Source: Sabellastarte sp. h YS-2021
Lineage: Eukaryota; Annelida; Polychaeta; Sabellida; Sabellidae
Direction: 5' to 3'
Length of the DNA: 64,000 nucleotides
Assembly (NCBI GenBank): GCA_964017235.1
Contig: OZ024940.1
Location: 806,001 to 870,000 of the forward strand
The translations under genes and the position numbers were made by a program. This document shows positions 11,699-24,160 of the stretch, piece after piece; the stretch's first letter is position 1; every line of letters begins with the position of its first letter. Below the pieces are notes generated by a model. The model was not told the origin of the DNA. It was given only the letters and a program-made list of their open reading frames with translations, and searched no databases.

Positions 11699-13877
11699 AT
11701 GGGGAATTTGTCATGCATACACACTAGTACAGTTGCCTTACCACCGAGTACGCCAAATTTGGACGTTCCGAGGGACACCAATTTTTTTCCACCAATAGAT
11801 AGAGGGGTCCAGTCTGAGTCTATACAATATAACAGGGTAGGGTCTAAAGACCTTAATGTGGAAGATATGAGCAGAAACAGTATTTCCCATTGATTTTAAA
11901 TGGGGAATTTGTCATGCATACACACTAGTACAGTTGCCTTACCACCGAGTACGCCAAATTTGGACATTCCGAGGGACACCAATTTTTTTCCACCAATAGA
12001 TAGAGGGGTCCAGTCTGAGTCTATACAATATAACAGGGTAGGGTCTAAAGATCTTAATGTGGCAGATATGACCAGAAACAGTATTTCCCATTGATTTTAA
12101 ATGGGGAATTTGTCATACATGTGTAGATACCTTACCATCGAGTACGCCAAATTTGGTCATTCCGAGGGACACCAATTTTTTTCCACCAATGGATGGAGGG
12201 GTCCAGTCTGAGTCTATACAATACAACAGGGTAGGGTCTAAAGACCTTAAGTTGGCAGATATGAGCACAAACAGTATTTCCCATTGATTTTAAATGGGGA
12301 ATTTATCATGCATACACACTAGTACAGTTGCCTTACCACCGAGTACGCCAAATTTGGACGTTCCGAGGGACACCAATTTTTTTCCACCAATAGATAGAGG
12401 GGTCCAGTCTGAGTCTGTACAATATAACAGGGTAGGGTCTAAAGACCTTAATGTGGCAGATATGACCAGAAACAGTATTTCCCATTGATTTTAAATGGGG
12501 AATTTGTCATACATGTGTAGATGCCTTACCATCGAGTACGACAAATTTGGTCGTTCCGAGGGACACCAATTTTTTTCCACCAATGGATGGAGGGGTCCAG
12601 TCTCAGTCTATACAATATAACAGGGTAGGGTCTAAAGACCTTAAGTTGGCAGATATGAGCAGAAACAGTATTTCCCATTGATTTTAAATGGGGAATTTGT
12701 CATGCATACACACTAGTACAGTTGCCTTACCACCGAGTACGCCAAATTTGGACGTTCCGAGGGACACCAATTTTTTTCCACCAATAGATAGAGGGGTCCA
12801 GTCTGAGTCTATACAATATAACAGGGTAGGGTCTAAAGACCTTAATGTGGCAGATATGACCAGAAACAGTATTTCACATTGATTTTAAATGGGGAATTTG
12901 TCATACATGTGTAGATGCCTTACCATCGAGTACGCCAAATTTGGTCGTTCCGAGGGACACCAATTTTTTTCCACCAATGGATGGAGGGGTCCAGTCTGAG
13001 TCTATACAATATAACAGGGTAGGGTCTAAAGACCTTAAGTTGGCAGATATGAGCAGAAACAGTATTTCCTATTGATTTCAAATAGGGAATTTGTCATGCA
13101 TACACACTAGTACAGTTGCCTTACCACCGAGTACGCCAAATTTGGTCGTTCCGAGGGACACCAATTTTTTTCCACCAATAGATAGAGGGGTCCAGTCTGA
13201 GTCTATACAATATAACAGGGTAGGGTCTAAAGACCTTAAATCGGCAGATATGAGCAGAAACAGTATTTCCCATTGATTTTAAATGGGGAATTTGTCATGC
13301 ATACACACTAGTACAGTTGCCTTACCACCGAGCACGCCAAATTTGGACGTTCCGAGGGACACCAATTTTTTTCCACCAATAGATAGAGGGGTCCAGTCTG
13401 AGTCTATACAATATAACAGGGTAGGGTCTAAAGACCTTAAATCGGCAGATATGACCAGAAACAGTATTTCCCATTGATTTTAAATGGGGAATTTGTCATA
13501 CATGTGTAGATGCCTTACCACCGAGTACGCCAAATTTGGTCGTTCCGAGGGACACCAATTTTTTCCCACCAATAGATAGAGGGGTCCAGTCTGAGTCTAT
13601 ACAATATAACAGGGTAGGGTCTAAAGACCTTAAGTTGGCAGATATGAGCAGAAACAGTATTTCCCATTGATTTTAAATGGGGAATTTGTCATGCATACAC
13701 ACTAGTACAGTTGCCTTACCACCGAGTACACTAAATTTGGACGTTCCGAGGGACACCAATTTTTTTCCACCAATAGATAGAGGGGTCCAGTCTGAGTCTA
13801 TACAATATAACAGGGTAGGGTCTAAAGACCTTAATGTGGCAGATATGACCAGAAACAGTATTTCCCATTGATTTTAA
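11699..13877 (+). repeat. Mixed block, 11 monomers
   Basis: Long starts: 11699, 11900, 12294, 12688, 13082, 13283, 13677. Short starts: 12101, 12495, 12889, 13484. It begins with the pentamer order of 6958-8935 (AATGT long, GGACATT long, GGTCATT short, TCTGTAC long, CAGTCTCAG short) and ends with the first three units of the tetramer series. The monomer at 11699 has a private GGAAGAT for GGCAGAT. No non-satellite sequence is present. Confidence 0.85.
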
Positions 13878-16800
13878 ATGGGGAATTTGTCATACATGTG
13901 TAGATGCCTTACCATCGAGTACGCCAAATTTGGTCGTTCCGAGGAACACCAATTTTTTTCCACCAATGGATGGAGGGGTTCAGTCTGAGTCTATACAATA
14001 TAACAGGGTAGGGTCTAAAGACCTTAAGTTGGCAGATATGAGCAGAAACAGTATTTCCCATTGATTTTAAATGGGGAATTTGTCATGCATACACACTAGT
14101 ACAGTTGCCTTACCACCGAGTACGCCAAATTTGGACGTTCCGAGGGACACCAATTTTTTTCCACCAATAGATAGAGGGGTCCAGTCTGAGTCTATACAAT
14201 ATAACAGGGTAGGGTCTAAAGACCTTAATGTGGCAGATATGAGCAGAAACAGTATTTCCCATTGATTTTAAATGGGGAATTTGTCATGCATACACACTAG
14301 TACAGTTGCCTTACCACCGAGTACGCCAAATTTGGACATTCCGAGGGACACCAATTTTTTTCCACCAATAGATAGAGGGGTCCAGTCTGAGTCTATACAA
14401 TATAACAGGGTAGGGTCTAAAGATCTTAATGTGGCAGATATGACCAGAAACAGTATTTCCCATTGATTTTAAATGGGGAATTTGTCATACATGTGTAGAT
14501 ACCTTACCATCGAGTACGCCAAATTTGGTCATTCCGAGGGACACCAATTTTTTTCCACCAATGGATGGAGGGGTCCAGTCTGAGTCTATACAATACAACA
14601 GGGTAGGGTCTAAAGACCTTAAGTTGGCAGATATGAGCACAAACAGTATTTCCCATTGATTTTAAATGGGGAATTTATCATGCATACACACTAGTACAGT
14701 TGCCTTACCACCGAGTACGCCAAATTTGGACATTCCGAGGGACACCAATTTTTTTCCACCAATAGATAGAGGGGTCCAGTCTGAGTCTGTACAATATAAC
14801 AGGGTAGGGTCTAAAGACCTTAATGTGGCAGATATGACCAGAAACAGTATTTCCCATTGATTTTAAATGGGGAATTTGTCATACATGTGTAGATGCCTTA
14901 CCATCGAGTACGACAAATTTGGTCGTTCCGAGGGACACCAATTTTTTTCCACCAATGGATGGAGGGGTCCAGTCTCAGTCTATACAATATAACAGGGTAG
15001 GGTCTAAAGACCTTAAGTTGGCAGATATGAGCAGAAACAGTATTTCCCATTGATTTTAAATGGGGAATTTGTCATGCATACACACTAGTACAGTTGCCTT
15101 ACCACCGAGTACGCCAAATTTGGACGTTCCGAGGGACACCAATTTTTTTCCACCAATAGATAGAGGGGTCCAGTCTGAGTAAATACAATATAACAGGGTA
15201 GGGTCTAAAGACCTTAATGTGGCAGATATGAGCAGAAACAGTATTTCCCATTGATTTTAAATGGGGAATTTGTCATGCATACACACTAGTACAGTTGCCT
15301 TACCACCGAGTACGCCAAATTTGGACATTCCGAGGGACACCAATTTTTTTCCACCAATAGATAGAGGGGTCCAGTCTGAGTCTATACAATATAACAGGGT
15401 AGGGTCTAAAGATCTTAATGTGGCAGATATGACCAGAAACAGTATTTCCCATTGATTTTAAATGGGGAATTTGTCATACATGTGTAGATACCTTACCATC
15501 GAGTACGCCAAATTTGGTCATTCCGAGGGACACCAATTTTTTTCCACCAATGGATGGAGGGGTCCAGTCTGAGTCTATACAATACAACAGGGTAGGGTCT
15601 AAAGACCTTAAGTTGGCAGATATGAGCACAAACAGTATTTCCCATTGATTTTAAATGGGGAATTTATCATGCATACACACTAGTACAGTTGCCTTACCAC
15701 CGAGTACGCCAAATTTGGACGTTCCGAGGGACACCAATTTTTTTCCACCAATAGATAGAGGGGTCCAGTCTGAGTCTGTACAATATAACAGGGTAGGGTC
15801 TAAAGACCTTAATGTGGCAGATATGACCAGAAACAGTATTTCCCATTGATTTTAAATGGGGAATTTGTCATACATGTGTAGATGCCTTACCATCGAGTAC
15901 GACAAATTTGGTCGTTCCGAGGGACACCAATTTTTTTCCACCAATGGATGGAGGGGTCCAGTCTCAGTCTATACAATATAACAGGGTAGGGTCTAAAGAC
16001 CTTAAGTTGGCAGATATGAGCAGAAACAGTATTTCCCATTGATTTTAAATGGGGAATTTGTCATGCATACACACTAGTACAGTTGCCTTACCACCGAGTA
16101 CGCCAAATTTGGACGTTCCGAGGGACACCAATTTTTTTCCACCAATAGATAGAGGGGTCCAGTCTGAGTCTATACAATATAACAGGGTAGGGTCTAAAGA
16201 CCTTAATGTGGCAGATATGACCAGAAACAGTATTTCCCATTGATTTTAAATGGGGAATTTGTCATACATGTGTAGATGCCTTACCATCGAGTACGCCAAA
16301 TTTGGTCGTTCCGAGGAACACCAATTTTTTTCCACCAATGGATGGAGGGGTTCAGTCTGAGTCTATACAATATAACAGGGTAGGGTCTAAAGACCTTAAG
16401 TTGGCAGATATGAGCAGAAACAGTATTTCCCATTGATTTTAAATGGGGAATTTGTCATGCATACACACTAGTACAGTTGCCTTACCACCGAGTACGCCAA
16501 ATTTGGACGTTCCGAGGGACACCAATTTTTTTCCACCAATAGATAGAGGGGTCCAGTCTGAGTCTATACAATATAACAGGGTAGGGTCTAAAGACCTTAA
16601 TGTGGCAGATATGAGCAGAAACAGTATTTCCCATTGATTTTAAATGGGGAATTTGTCATGCATACACACTAGTACAGTTGCCTTACCACCGAGTACGCCA
16701 AATTTGGACATTCCGAGGGACACCAATTTTTTTCCACCAATAGATAGAGGGGTCCAGTCTGAGTCTATACAATATAACAGGGTAGGGTCTAAAGATCTTA

Positions 16801-18621
16801 ATGTGGCAGATATGACCAGAAACAGTATTTCCCATTGATTTTAAATGGGGAATTTGTCATACATGTGTAGATACCTTACCATCGAGTACGCCAAATTTGG
16901 TCATTCCGAGGGACACCAATTTTTTTCCACCAATGGATGGAGGGGTCCAGTCTGAGTCTATACAATACAACAGGGTAGGGTCTAAAGACCTTAAGTTGGC
17001 AGATATGAGCACAAACAGTATTTCCCATTGATTTTAAATGGGGAATTTATCATGCATACACACTAGTACAGTTGCCTTACCACCGAGTACGCCAAATTTG
17101 GACATTCCGAGGGACACCAATTTTTTTCCACCAATAGATAGAGGGGTCCAGTCTGAGTCTGTACAATATAACAGGGTAGGGTCTAAAGACCTTAATGTGG
17201 CAGATATGACCAGAAACAGTATTTCCCATTGATTTTAAATGGGGAATTTGTCATACATGTGTAGATGCCTTACCATCGAGTACGACAAATTTGGTCGTTC
17301 CGAGGGACACCAATTTTTTTCCACCAATGGATGGAGGGGTCCAGTCTCAGTCTATACAATATAACAGGGTAGGGTCTAAAGACCTTAAGTTGGCAGATAT
17401 GAGCAGAAACAGTATTTCCCATTGATTTTAAATGGGGAATTTGTCATGCATACACACTAGTACAGTTGCCTTACCACCGAGTACGCCAAATTTGGACGTT
17501 CCGAGGGACACCAATTTTTTTCCACCAATAGATAGAGGGGTCCAGTCTGAGTAAATACAATATAACAGGGTAGGGTCTAAAGACCTTAATGTGGCAGATA
17601 TGAGCAGAAACAGTATTTCCCATTGATTTTAAATGGGGAATTTGTCATGCATACACACTAGTACAGTTGCCTTACCACCGAGTACGCCAAATTTGGACAT
17701 TCCGAGGGACACCAATTTTTTTCCACCAATAGATAGAGGGGTCCAGTCTGAGTCTATACAATATAACAGGGTAGGGTCTAAAGATCTTAATGTGGCAGAT
17801 ATGACCAGAAACAGTATTTCCCATTGATTTTAAATGGGGAATTTGTCATACATGTGTAGATACCTTACCATCGAGTACGCCAAATTTGGTCATTCCGAGG
17901 GACACCAATTTTTTTCCACCAATGGATGGAGGGGTCCAGTCTGAGTCTATACAATACAACAGGGTAGGGTCTAAAGACCTTAAGTTGGCAGATATGAGCA
18001 CAAACAGTATTTCCCATTGATTTTAAATGGGGAATTTATCATGCATACACACTAGTACAGTTGCCTTACCACCGAGTACGCCAAATTTGGACGTTCCGAG
18101 GGACACCAATTTTTTTCCACCAATAGATAGAGGGGTCCAGTCTGAGTCTGTACAATATAACAGGGTAGGGTCTAAAGACCTTAATGTGGCAGATATGACC
18201 AGAAACAGTATTTCCCATTGATTTTAAATGGGGAATTTGTCATACATGTGTAGATGCCTTACCATCGAGTACGACAAATTTGGTCGTTCCGAGGGACACC
18301 AATTTTTTTCCACCAATGGATGGAGGGGTCCAGTCTCAGTCTATACAATATAACAGGGTAGGGTCTAAAGACCTTAAGTTGGCAGATATGAGCAGAAACA
18401 GTATTTCCCATTGATTTTAAATGGGGAATTTGTCATGCATACACACTAGTACAGTTGCCTTACCACCGAGTACGCCAAATTTGGACGTTCCGAGGGACAC
18501 CAATTTTTTTCCACCAATAGATAGAGGGGTCCAGTCTGAGTCTATACAATATAACAGGGTAGGGTCTAAAGACCTTAATGTGGCAGATATGACCAGAAAC
18601 AGTATTTCCCATTGATTTTAA
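13878..18621 (+). repeat. Dodecamer 2372 bp, two tandem copies
   Basis: Copies are 13878-16249 and 16250-18621. Short starts: 13878, 14473, 14867, 15462, 15856, then 16250, 16845, 17239, 17834, 18228. Long starts: 14071, 14272, 14666, 15060, 15261, 15655, 16049, then 16443, 16644, 17038, 17432, 17633, 18027, 18421. The copies share two private states: GGACATT together with TCTGTAC in 14666 and 17038, and GAGTAAATACA for GAGTCTATACA in 15060 and 17432. The left copy follows a GAGTACACTAAA monomer (13677), whereas the right copy follows a GAGTACGCCAAA monomer (16049), so the junction lies after about 16105 and before the short-head marker near 16275. Confidence 0.92.
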
Positions 18622-19014
18622 ATGGGGAATTTGTCATACATGTGTAGATACCTTACCATCGAGTACGCCAAATTTGGTCGTTCCGAGGGACACCAATTTT
18701 TTCCACCAATGGATGGAGGGGTCCAGTCTGAGTCTATACAATACAACAGGGTAGGGTCTAAAGACCTTAAGTTGGCAGATATGAGCAGAAACAGTATTTC
18801 CCATTGATTTTAAATGGGGAATTTGTCATGCATACACACTAGTACAGTTGCCTTACCACCGAGTACGCCAAATTTGGACGTTCGGAGGGACACCAATTTT
18901 TTTCCACCAATAGATAGAGGGGTCCAGTCTGAGTCTATACAATATAACAGGGTAGGATCTAAAGACCTTAAGTTGGCAGATATGAGCAGAAACAGTATTT
19001 CCCATTGATTTTAA
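18622..19014 (+). repeat. Six-T short plus GTTCGG long dimer
   Basis: Short 192 bp monomer at 18622 and long monomer at 18814 carrying GTTCGGAGG and GGATCT. This dimer continues the 9485 bp offset match to 9137-9529 and separates the dodecamer and heptamer duplications. Confidence 0.85.
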
Positions 19015-21780
19015 ATGGGGAATTTGTCATGCATACACACTAGTACAGTTGCCTTACCACCGAGTACGCCAAATTTGGACGTTCCGAGGGACACCAATTT
19101 TTTTCCACCAATAGATAGAGGGGTCCAGTCTGAGTCTATACAATATAACAGGGTAGGGTCTAAAGACCTTAATGTGGCAGATATGACCAGAAACAGTATT
19201 TCACATTGATTTTAAATGGGGAATTTGTCATACATGTGTAGATGCCTTACCATCGAGTACGCCAAATTTGGTCGTTCCGAGGGACACCAATTTTTTTCCA
19301 CCAATGGATGGAGGGGTCCAGTCTGAGTCTATACAATATAACAGGGTAGGGTCTAAAGACCTTAAGTTGGCAGATATGAGCAGAAACAGTATTTCCTATT
19401 GATTTCAAATAGGGAATTTGTCATGCATACACACTAGTACAGTTGCCTTACCACCTAGTACGCCAAATTTGGTCGTTCCGAGGGACACCAATTTTTTTCC
19501 ACCAATAGATAGAGGGGTCCAGTCTGAGTCTATACAATATAACAGGGTAGGGTCTAAAGACCTTAAATCGGCAGATATGAGCAGAAACAGTATTTCCCAT
19601 TGATTTTAAATGGGGAATTTGTCATGCATACACACTAGTACAGTTGCCTTACCACCGAGTACGCCAAATTTGGACGTTCCGAGGGACACCAATTTTTTTC
19701 CACCAATAGATAGAGGGGTCCAGTCTGAGTCTATACAATATAACAGGGTAGGGTCTAAAGACCTTAAATCGGCAGATATGACCAGAAACAGTATTTCCCA
19801 TTGATTTTAAATGGGGAATTTGTCATACATGTGTAGATGCCTTACCACCGAGTACGCCAAATTTGGTCGTTCCGAGGGACACCAATTTTTTCCCACCAAT
19901 AGATAGAGGGGTCCAGTCTGAGTCTATACAATATAACAGGGTAGGGTCTAAAGACCTTAAGTTGGCAGATATGAGCAGAAACAGTATTTCCCATTGATTT
20001 TAAATGGGGAATTTGTCATGCATACACACTAGTACAGTTGCCTTACCACCGAGTACACTAAATTTGGACGTTCCGAGGGACACCAATTTTTTTCCACCAA
20101 TAGATAGAGGGGTCCAGTCTGAGTCTATACAATATAACAGGGTAGGGTCTAAAGACCTTAATGTGGCAGATATGACCAGAAACAGTATTTCCCATTGATT
20201 TTAAATGGGGAATTTGTCATACATGTGTAGATGCCTTACCATCGAGTACGCCAAATTTGGTCGTTCCGAGGAACACCAATTTTTTTCCACCAATGGATGG
20301 AGGGGTTCAGTCTGAGTCTATACAATATAACAGGGTAGGGTCTAAAGACCTTAAGTTGGCAGATATGAGCAGAAACAGTATTTCCCATTGATTTTAAATG
20401 GGGAATTTGTCATGCATACACACTAGTACAGTTGCCTTACCACCGAGTACGCCAAATTTGGTCGTTCCGAGGGACACCAATTTTTTTCCACCAATAGATA
20501 GAGGGGTCCAGTCTGAGTCTATACAATATAACAGGGTAGGGTCTAAAGACCTTAATGTGGCAGATATGACCAGAAACAGTATTTCACATTGATTTTAAAT
20601 GGGGAATTTGTCATACATGTGTAGATGCCTTACCATCGAGTACGCCAAATTTGGTCGTTCCGAGGGACACCAATTTTTTTCCACCAATGGATGGAGGGGT
20701 CCAGTCTGAGTCTATACAATATAACAGGGTAGGGTCTAAAGACCTTAAGTTGGCAGATATGAGCAGAAACAGTATTTCCTATTGATTTCAAATAGGGAAT
20801 TTGTCATGCATACACACTAGTACAGTTGCCTTACCACCGAGTACGCCAAATTTGGTCGTTCCGAGGGACACCAATTTTTTTCCACCAATAGATAGAGGGG
20901 TCCAGTCTGAGTCTATACAATATAACAGGGTAGGGTCTAAAGACCTTAAATCGGCAGATATGAGCAGAAACAGTATTTCCCATTGATTTTAAATGGGGAA
21001 TTTGTCATGCATACACACTAGTACAGTTGCCTTACCACCGAGTACGCCAAATTTGGACGTTCCGAGGGACACCAATTTTTTTCCACCAATAGATAGAGGG
21101 GTCCAGTCTGAGTCTATACAATATAACAGGGTAGGGTCTAAAGACCTTAAATCGGCAGATATGACCAGAAACAGTATTTCCCATTGATTTTAAATGGGGA
21201 ATTTGTCATACATGTGTAGATGCCTTACCACCGAGTACGCCAAATTTGGTCGTTCCGAGGGACACCAATTTTTTCCCACCAATAGATAGAGGGGTCCAGT
21301 CTGAGTCTATACAATATAACAGGGTAGGGTCTAAAGACCTTAAGTTGGCAGATATGAGCAGAAACAGTATTTCCCATTGATTTTAAATGGGGAATTTGTC
21401 ATGCATACACACTAGTACAGTTGCCTTACCACCGAGTACACTAAATTTGGACGTTCCGAGGGACACCAATTTTTTTCCACCAATAGATAGAGGGGTCCAG
21501 TCTGAGTCTATACAATATAACAGGGTAGGGTCTAAAGACCTTAATGTGGCAGATATGACCAGAAACAGTATTTCCCATTGATTTTAAATGGGGAATTTGT
21601 CATACATGTGTAGATGCCTTACCATCGAGTACGCCAAATTTGGTCGTTCCGAGGAACACCAATTTTTTTCCACCAATGGATGGAGGGGTTCAGTCTGAGT
21701 CTATACAATATAACAGGGTAGGGTCTAAAGACCTTAAGTTGGCAGATATGAGCAGAAACAGTATTTCCCATTGATTTTAA
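19015..21780 (+). repeat. Heptamer 1383 bp, two tandem copies
   Basis: Copies are 19015-20397 and 20398-21780. Long starts: 19015, 19409, 19610, 20004, 20398, 20792, 20993, 21387. Short starts: 19216, 19811, 20205, 20599, 21194, 21588. The order is long (TTTCACATT end), short, long with ATAGGG head, long AAATCGG/GACCAG, short TTTTTTCCC, long CACTAAA, short GAGGAACACC. The first unit of the right copy is a hybrid. The one other difference noticed is CCACCTAG in the 19409 monomer against CCACCGAG in the 20792 monomer. Confidence 0.92.
20398..20598 (+). repeat. Hybrid junction monomer of the heptamer duplication
   Basis: The head carries GGTCG (T20462), as in the 21781-type monomer that normally follows a GAGGAACACC short unit, while the tail carries AATGTGG, GACCAG and TTTCACATT, as in 19015. 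The switch lies between 20463 and 20555. It is the expected product of unequal crossover between units seven monomers apart. Confidence 0.85.
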
Positions 21781-24160
21781 ATGGGGAATTTGTCATGCAT
21801 ACACACTAGTACAGTTGCCTTACCACCGAGTACGCCAAATTTGGTCGTTCCGAGGGACACCAATTTTTTTCCACCAATAGATAGAGGGGTCCAGTCTGAG
21901 TCTATACAATATAACAGGGTAGGGTCTAAAGACCTTAAATCGGCAGATATGAGCAGAAACAGTATTTCCCATTGATTTTAAATGGGGAATTTGTCATGCA
22001 TACACACTAGTACAGTTGCCTTACCACCGAGTACGCCAAATTTGGACGTTCCGAGGGACACCAATTTTTTTCCACCAATAGATAGAGGGGTCCAGTCTGA
22101 GTCTATACAATATAACAGGGTAGGGTCTAAAGACCTTAATGTGGCAGATATGACCAGAAACAGTATTTCACATTGATTTTAAATGGGGAATTTGTCATAC
22201 ATGTGTAGATGCCTTACCATCGAGTACGCCAAATTTGGTCGTTCCGAGGGACACCAATTTTTTTCCACCAATGGATGGAGGGGTCCAGTCTGAGTCTATA
22301 CAATATAACAGGGTAGGGTCTAAAGACCTTAAGTTGGCAGATATGAGCAGAAACAGTATTTCCTATTGATTTCAAATAGGGAATTTGTCATGCATACACA
22401 CTAGTACAGTTGCCTTACCACCGAGTACGCCAAATTTGGTCGTTCCGAGGGACACCAATTTTTTTCCACCAATAGATAGAGGGGTCCAGTCTGAGTCTAT
22501 ACAATATAACAGGGTAGGGTCTAAAGACCTTAAATCGGCAGATATGAGCAGAAACAGTATTTCCCATTGATTTTAAATGGGGAATTTGTCATGCATACAC
22601 ACTAGTACAGTTGCCTTACCACCGAGTACGCCAAATTTGGACGTTCCGAGGGACACCAATTTTTTTCCACCAATAGATAGAGGGGTCCAGTCTGAGTCTA
22701 TACAATATAACAGGGTAGGGTCTAAAGACCTTAATGTGGCAGATATGAGCAGAAACAGTATTTCCCATTGATTTTAAATGGGGAATTTGTCATGCATACA
22801 CACTAGTACAGTTGCCTTACCACCGAGTACGCCAAATTTGGACATTCCGAGGGACACCAATTTTTTTCCACCAATAGATAGAGGGGTCCAGTCTGAGTCT
22901 ATACAATATAACAGGGTAGGGTCTAAAGATCTTAATGTGGCAGATATGACCAGAAACAGTATTTCCCATTGATTTTAAATGGGGAATTTGTCATACATGT
23001 GTAGATACCTTACCATCGAGTACGCCAAATTTGGTCATTCCGAGGGACACCAATTTTTTTCCACCAATGGATGGAGGGGTCCAGTCTGAGTCTATACAAT
23101 ACAACAGGGTAGGGTCTAAAGACCTTAAGTTGGCAGATATGAGCACAAACAGTATTTCCCATTGATTTTAAATGGGGAATTTATCATGCATACACACTAG
23201 TACAGTTGCCTTACCACCGAGTACGCCAAATTTGGACGTTCCGAGGGACACCAATTTTTTTCCACCAATAGATAGAGGGGTCCAGTCTGAGTCTGTACAA
23301 TATAACAGGGTAGGGTCTAAAGACCTTAATGTGGCAGATATGACCAGAAACAGTATTTCCCATTGATTTTAAATGGGGAATTTGTCATACATGTGTAGAT
23401 GCCTTACCATCGAGTACGACAAATTTGGTCGTTCCGAGGGACACCAATTTTTTTCCACCAATGGATGGAGGGGTCCAGTCTCAGTCTATACAATATAACA
23501 GGGTAGGGTCTAAAGACCTTAAGTTGGCAGATATGAGCAGAAACAGTATTTCCCATTGATTTTAAATGGGGAATTTGTCATGCATACACACTAGTACAGT
23601 TGCCTTACCACCGAGTACGCCAAATTTGGACGTTCCGAGGGACACCAATTTTTTTCCACCAATAGATAGAGGGGTCCAGTCTGAGTCTATACAATATAAC
23701 AGGGTAGGGTCTAAAGACCTTAATGTGGCAGATATGAGCAGAAACAGTATTTCCCATTGATTTTAAATGGGGAATTTGTCATGCATACACACTAGTACAG
23801 TTGCCTTACCACCGAGTACGCCAAATTTGGACATTCCGAGGGACACCAATTTTTTTCCACCAATAGATAGAGGGGTCCAGTCTGAGTCTATACAATATAA
23901 CAGGGTAGGGTCTAAAGATCTTAATGTGGCAGATATGACCAGAAACAGTATTTCCCATTGATTTTAAATGGGGAATTTGTCATACATGTGTAGATGCCTT
24001 ACCATCGAGTACGACAAATTTGGTCGTTCCGAGGGACACCAATTTTTTTCCACCAATGGATGGAGGGGTCCAGTCTCAGTCTATACAATATAACAGGGTA
24101 GGGTCTAAAGACCTTAAGTTGGCAGATATGAGCAGAAACAGTATTTCCCATTGATTTTAA
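21781..24160 (+). repeat. Block of 12 monomers with a full and a shortened pentamer
   Basis: Long starts: 21781, 21982, 22376, 22577, 22778, 23172, 23566, 23767. Short starts: 22183, 22979, 23373, 23968. The block repeats the order of 6162-8348. The first pentamer (22577-23565) is complete. In the second, the GGTCATT short unit and the TCTGTAC long unit are missing, so the GGACATT long monomer at 23767 is followed directly by the CGACAAAT short monomer at 23968, a net loss of one short plus one long unit (394 bp). Confidence 0.88.

Noticed and set aside
13878..18621. The 2372 bp dodecamer being the same unit as module P (also 2372 bp)
   Set aside because: Both have seven long and five short units, so the lengths agree, but unit order and diagnostic markers differ.
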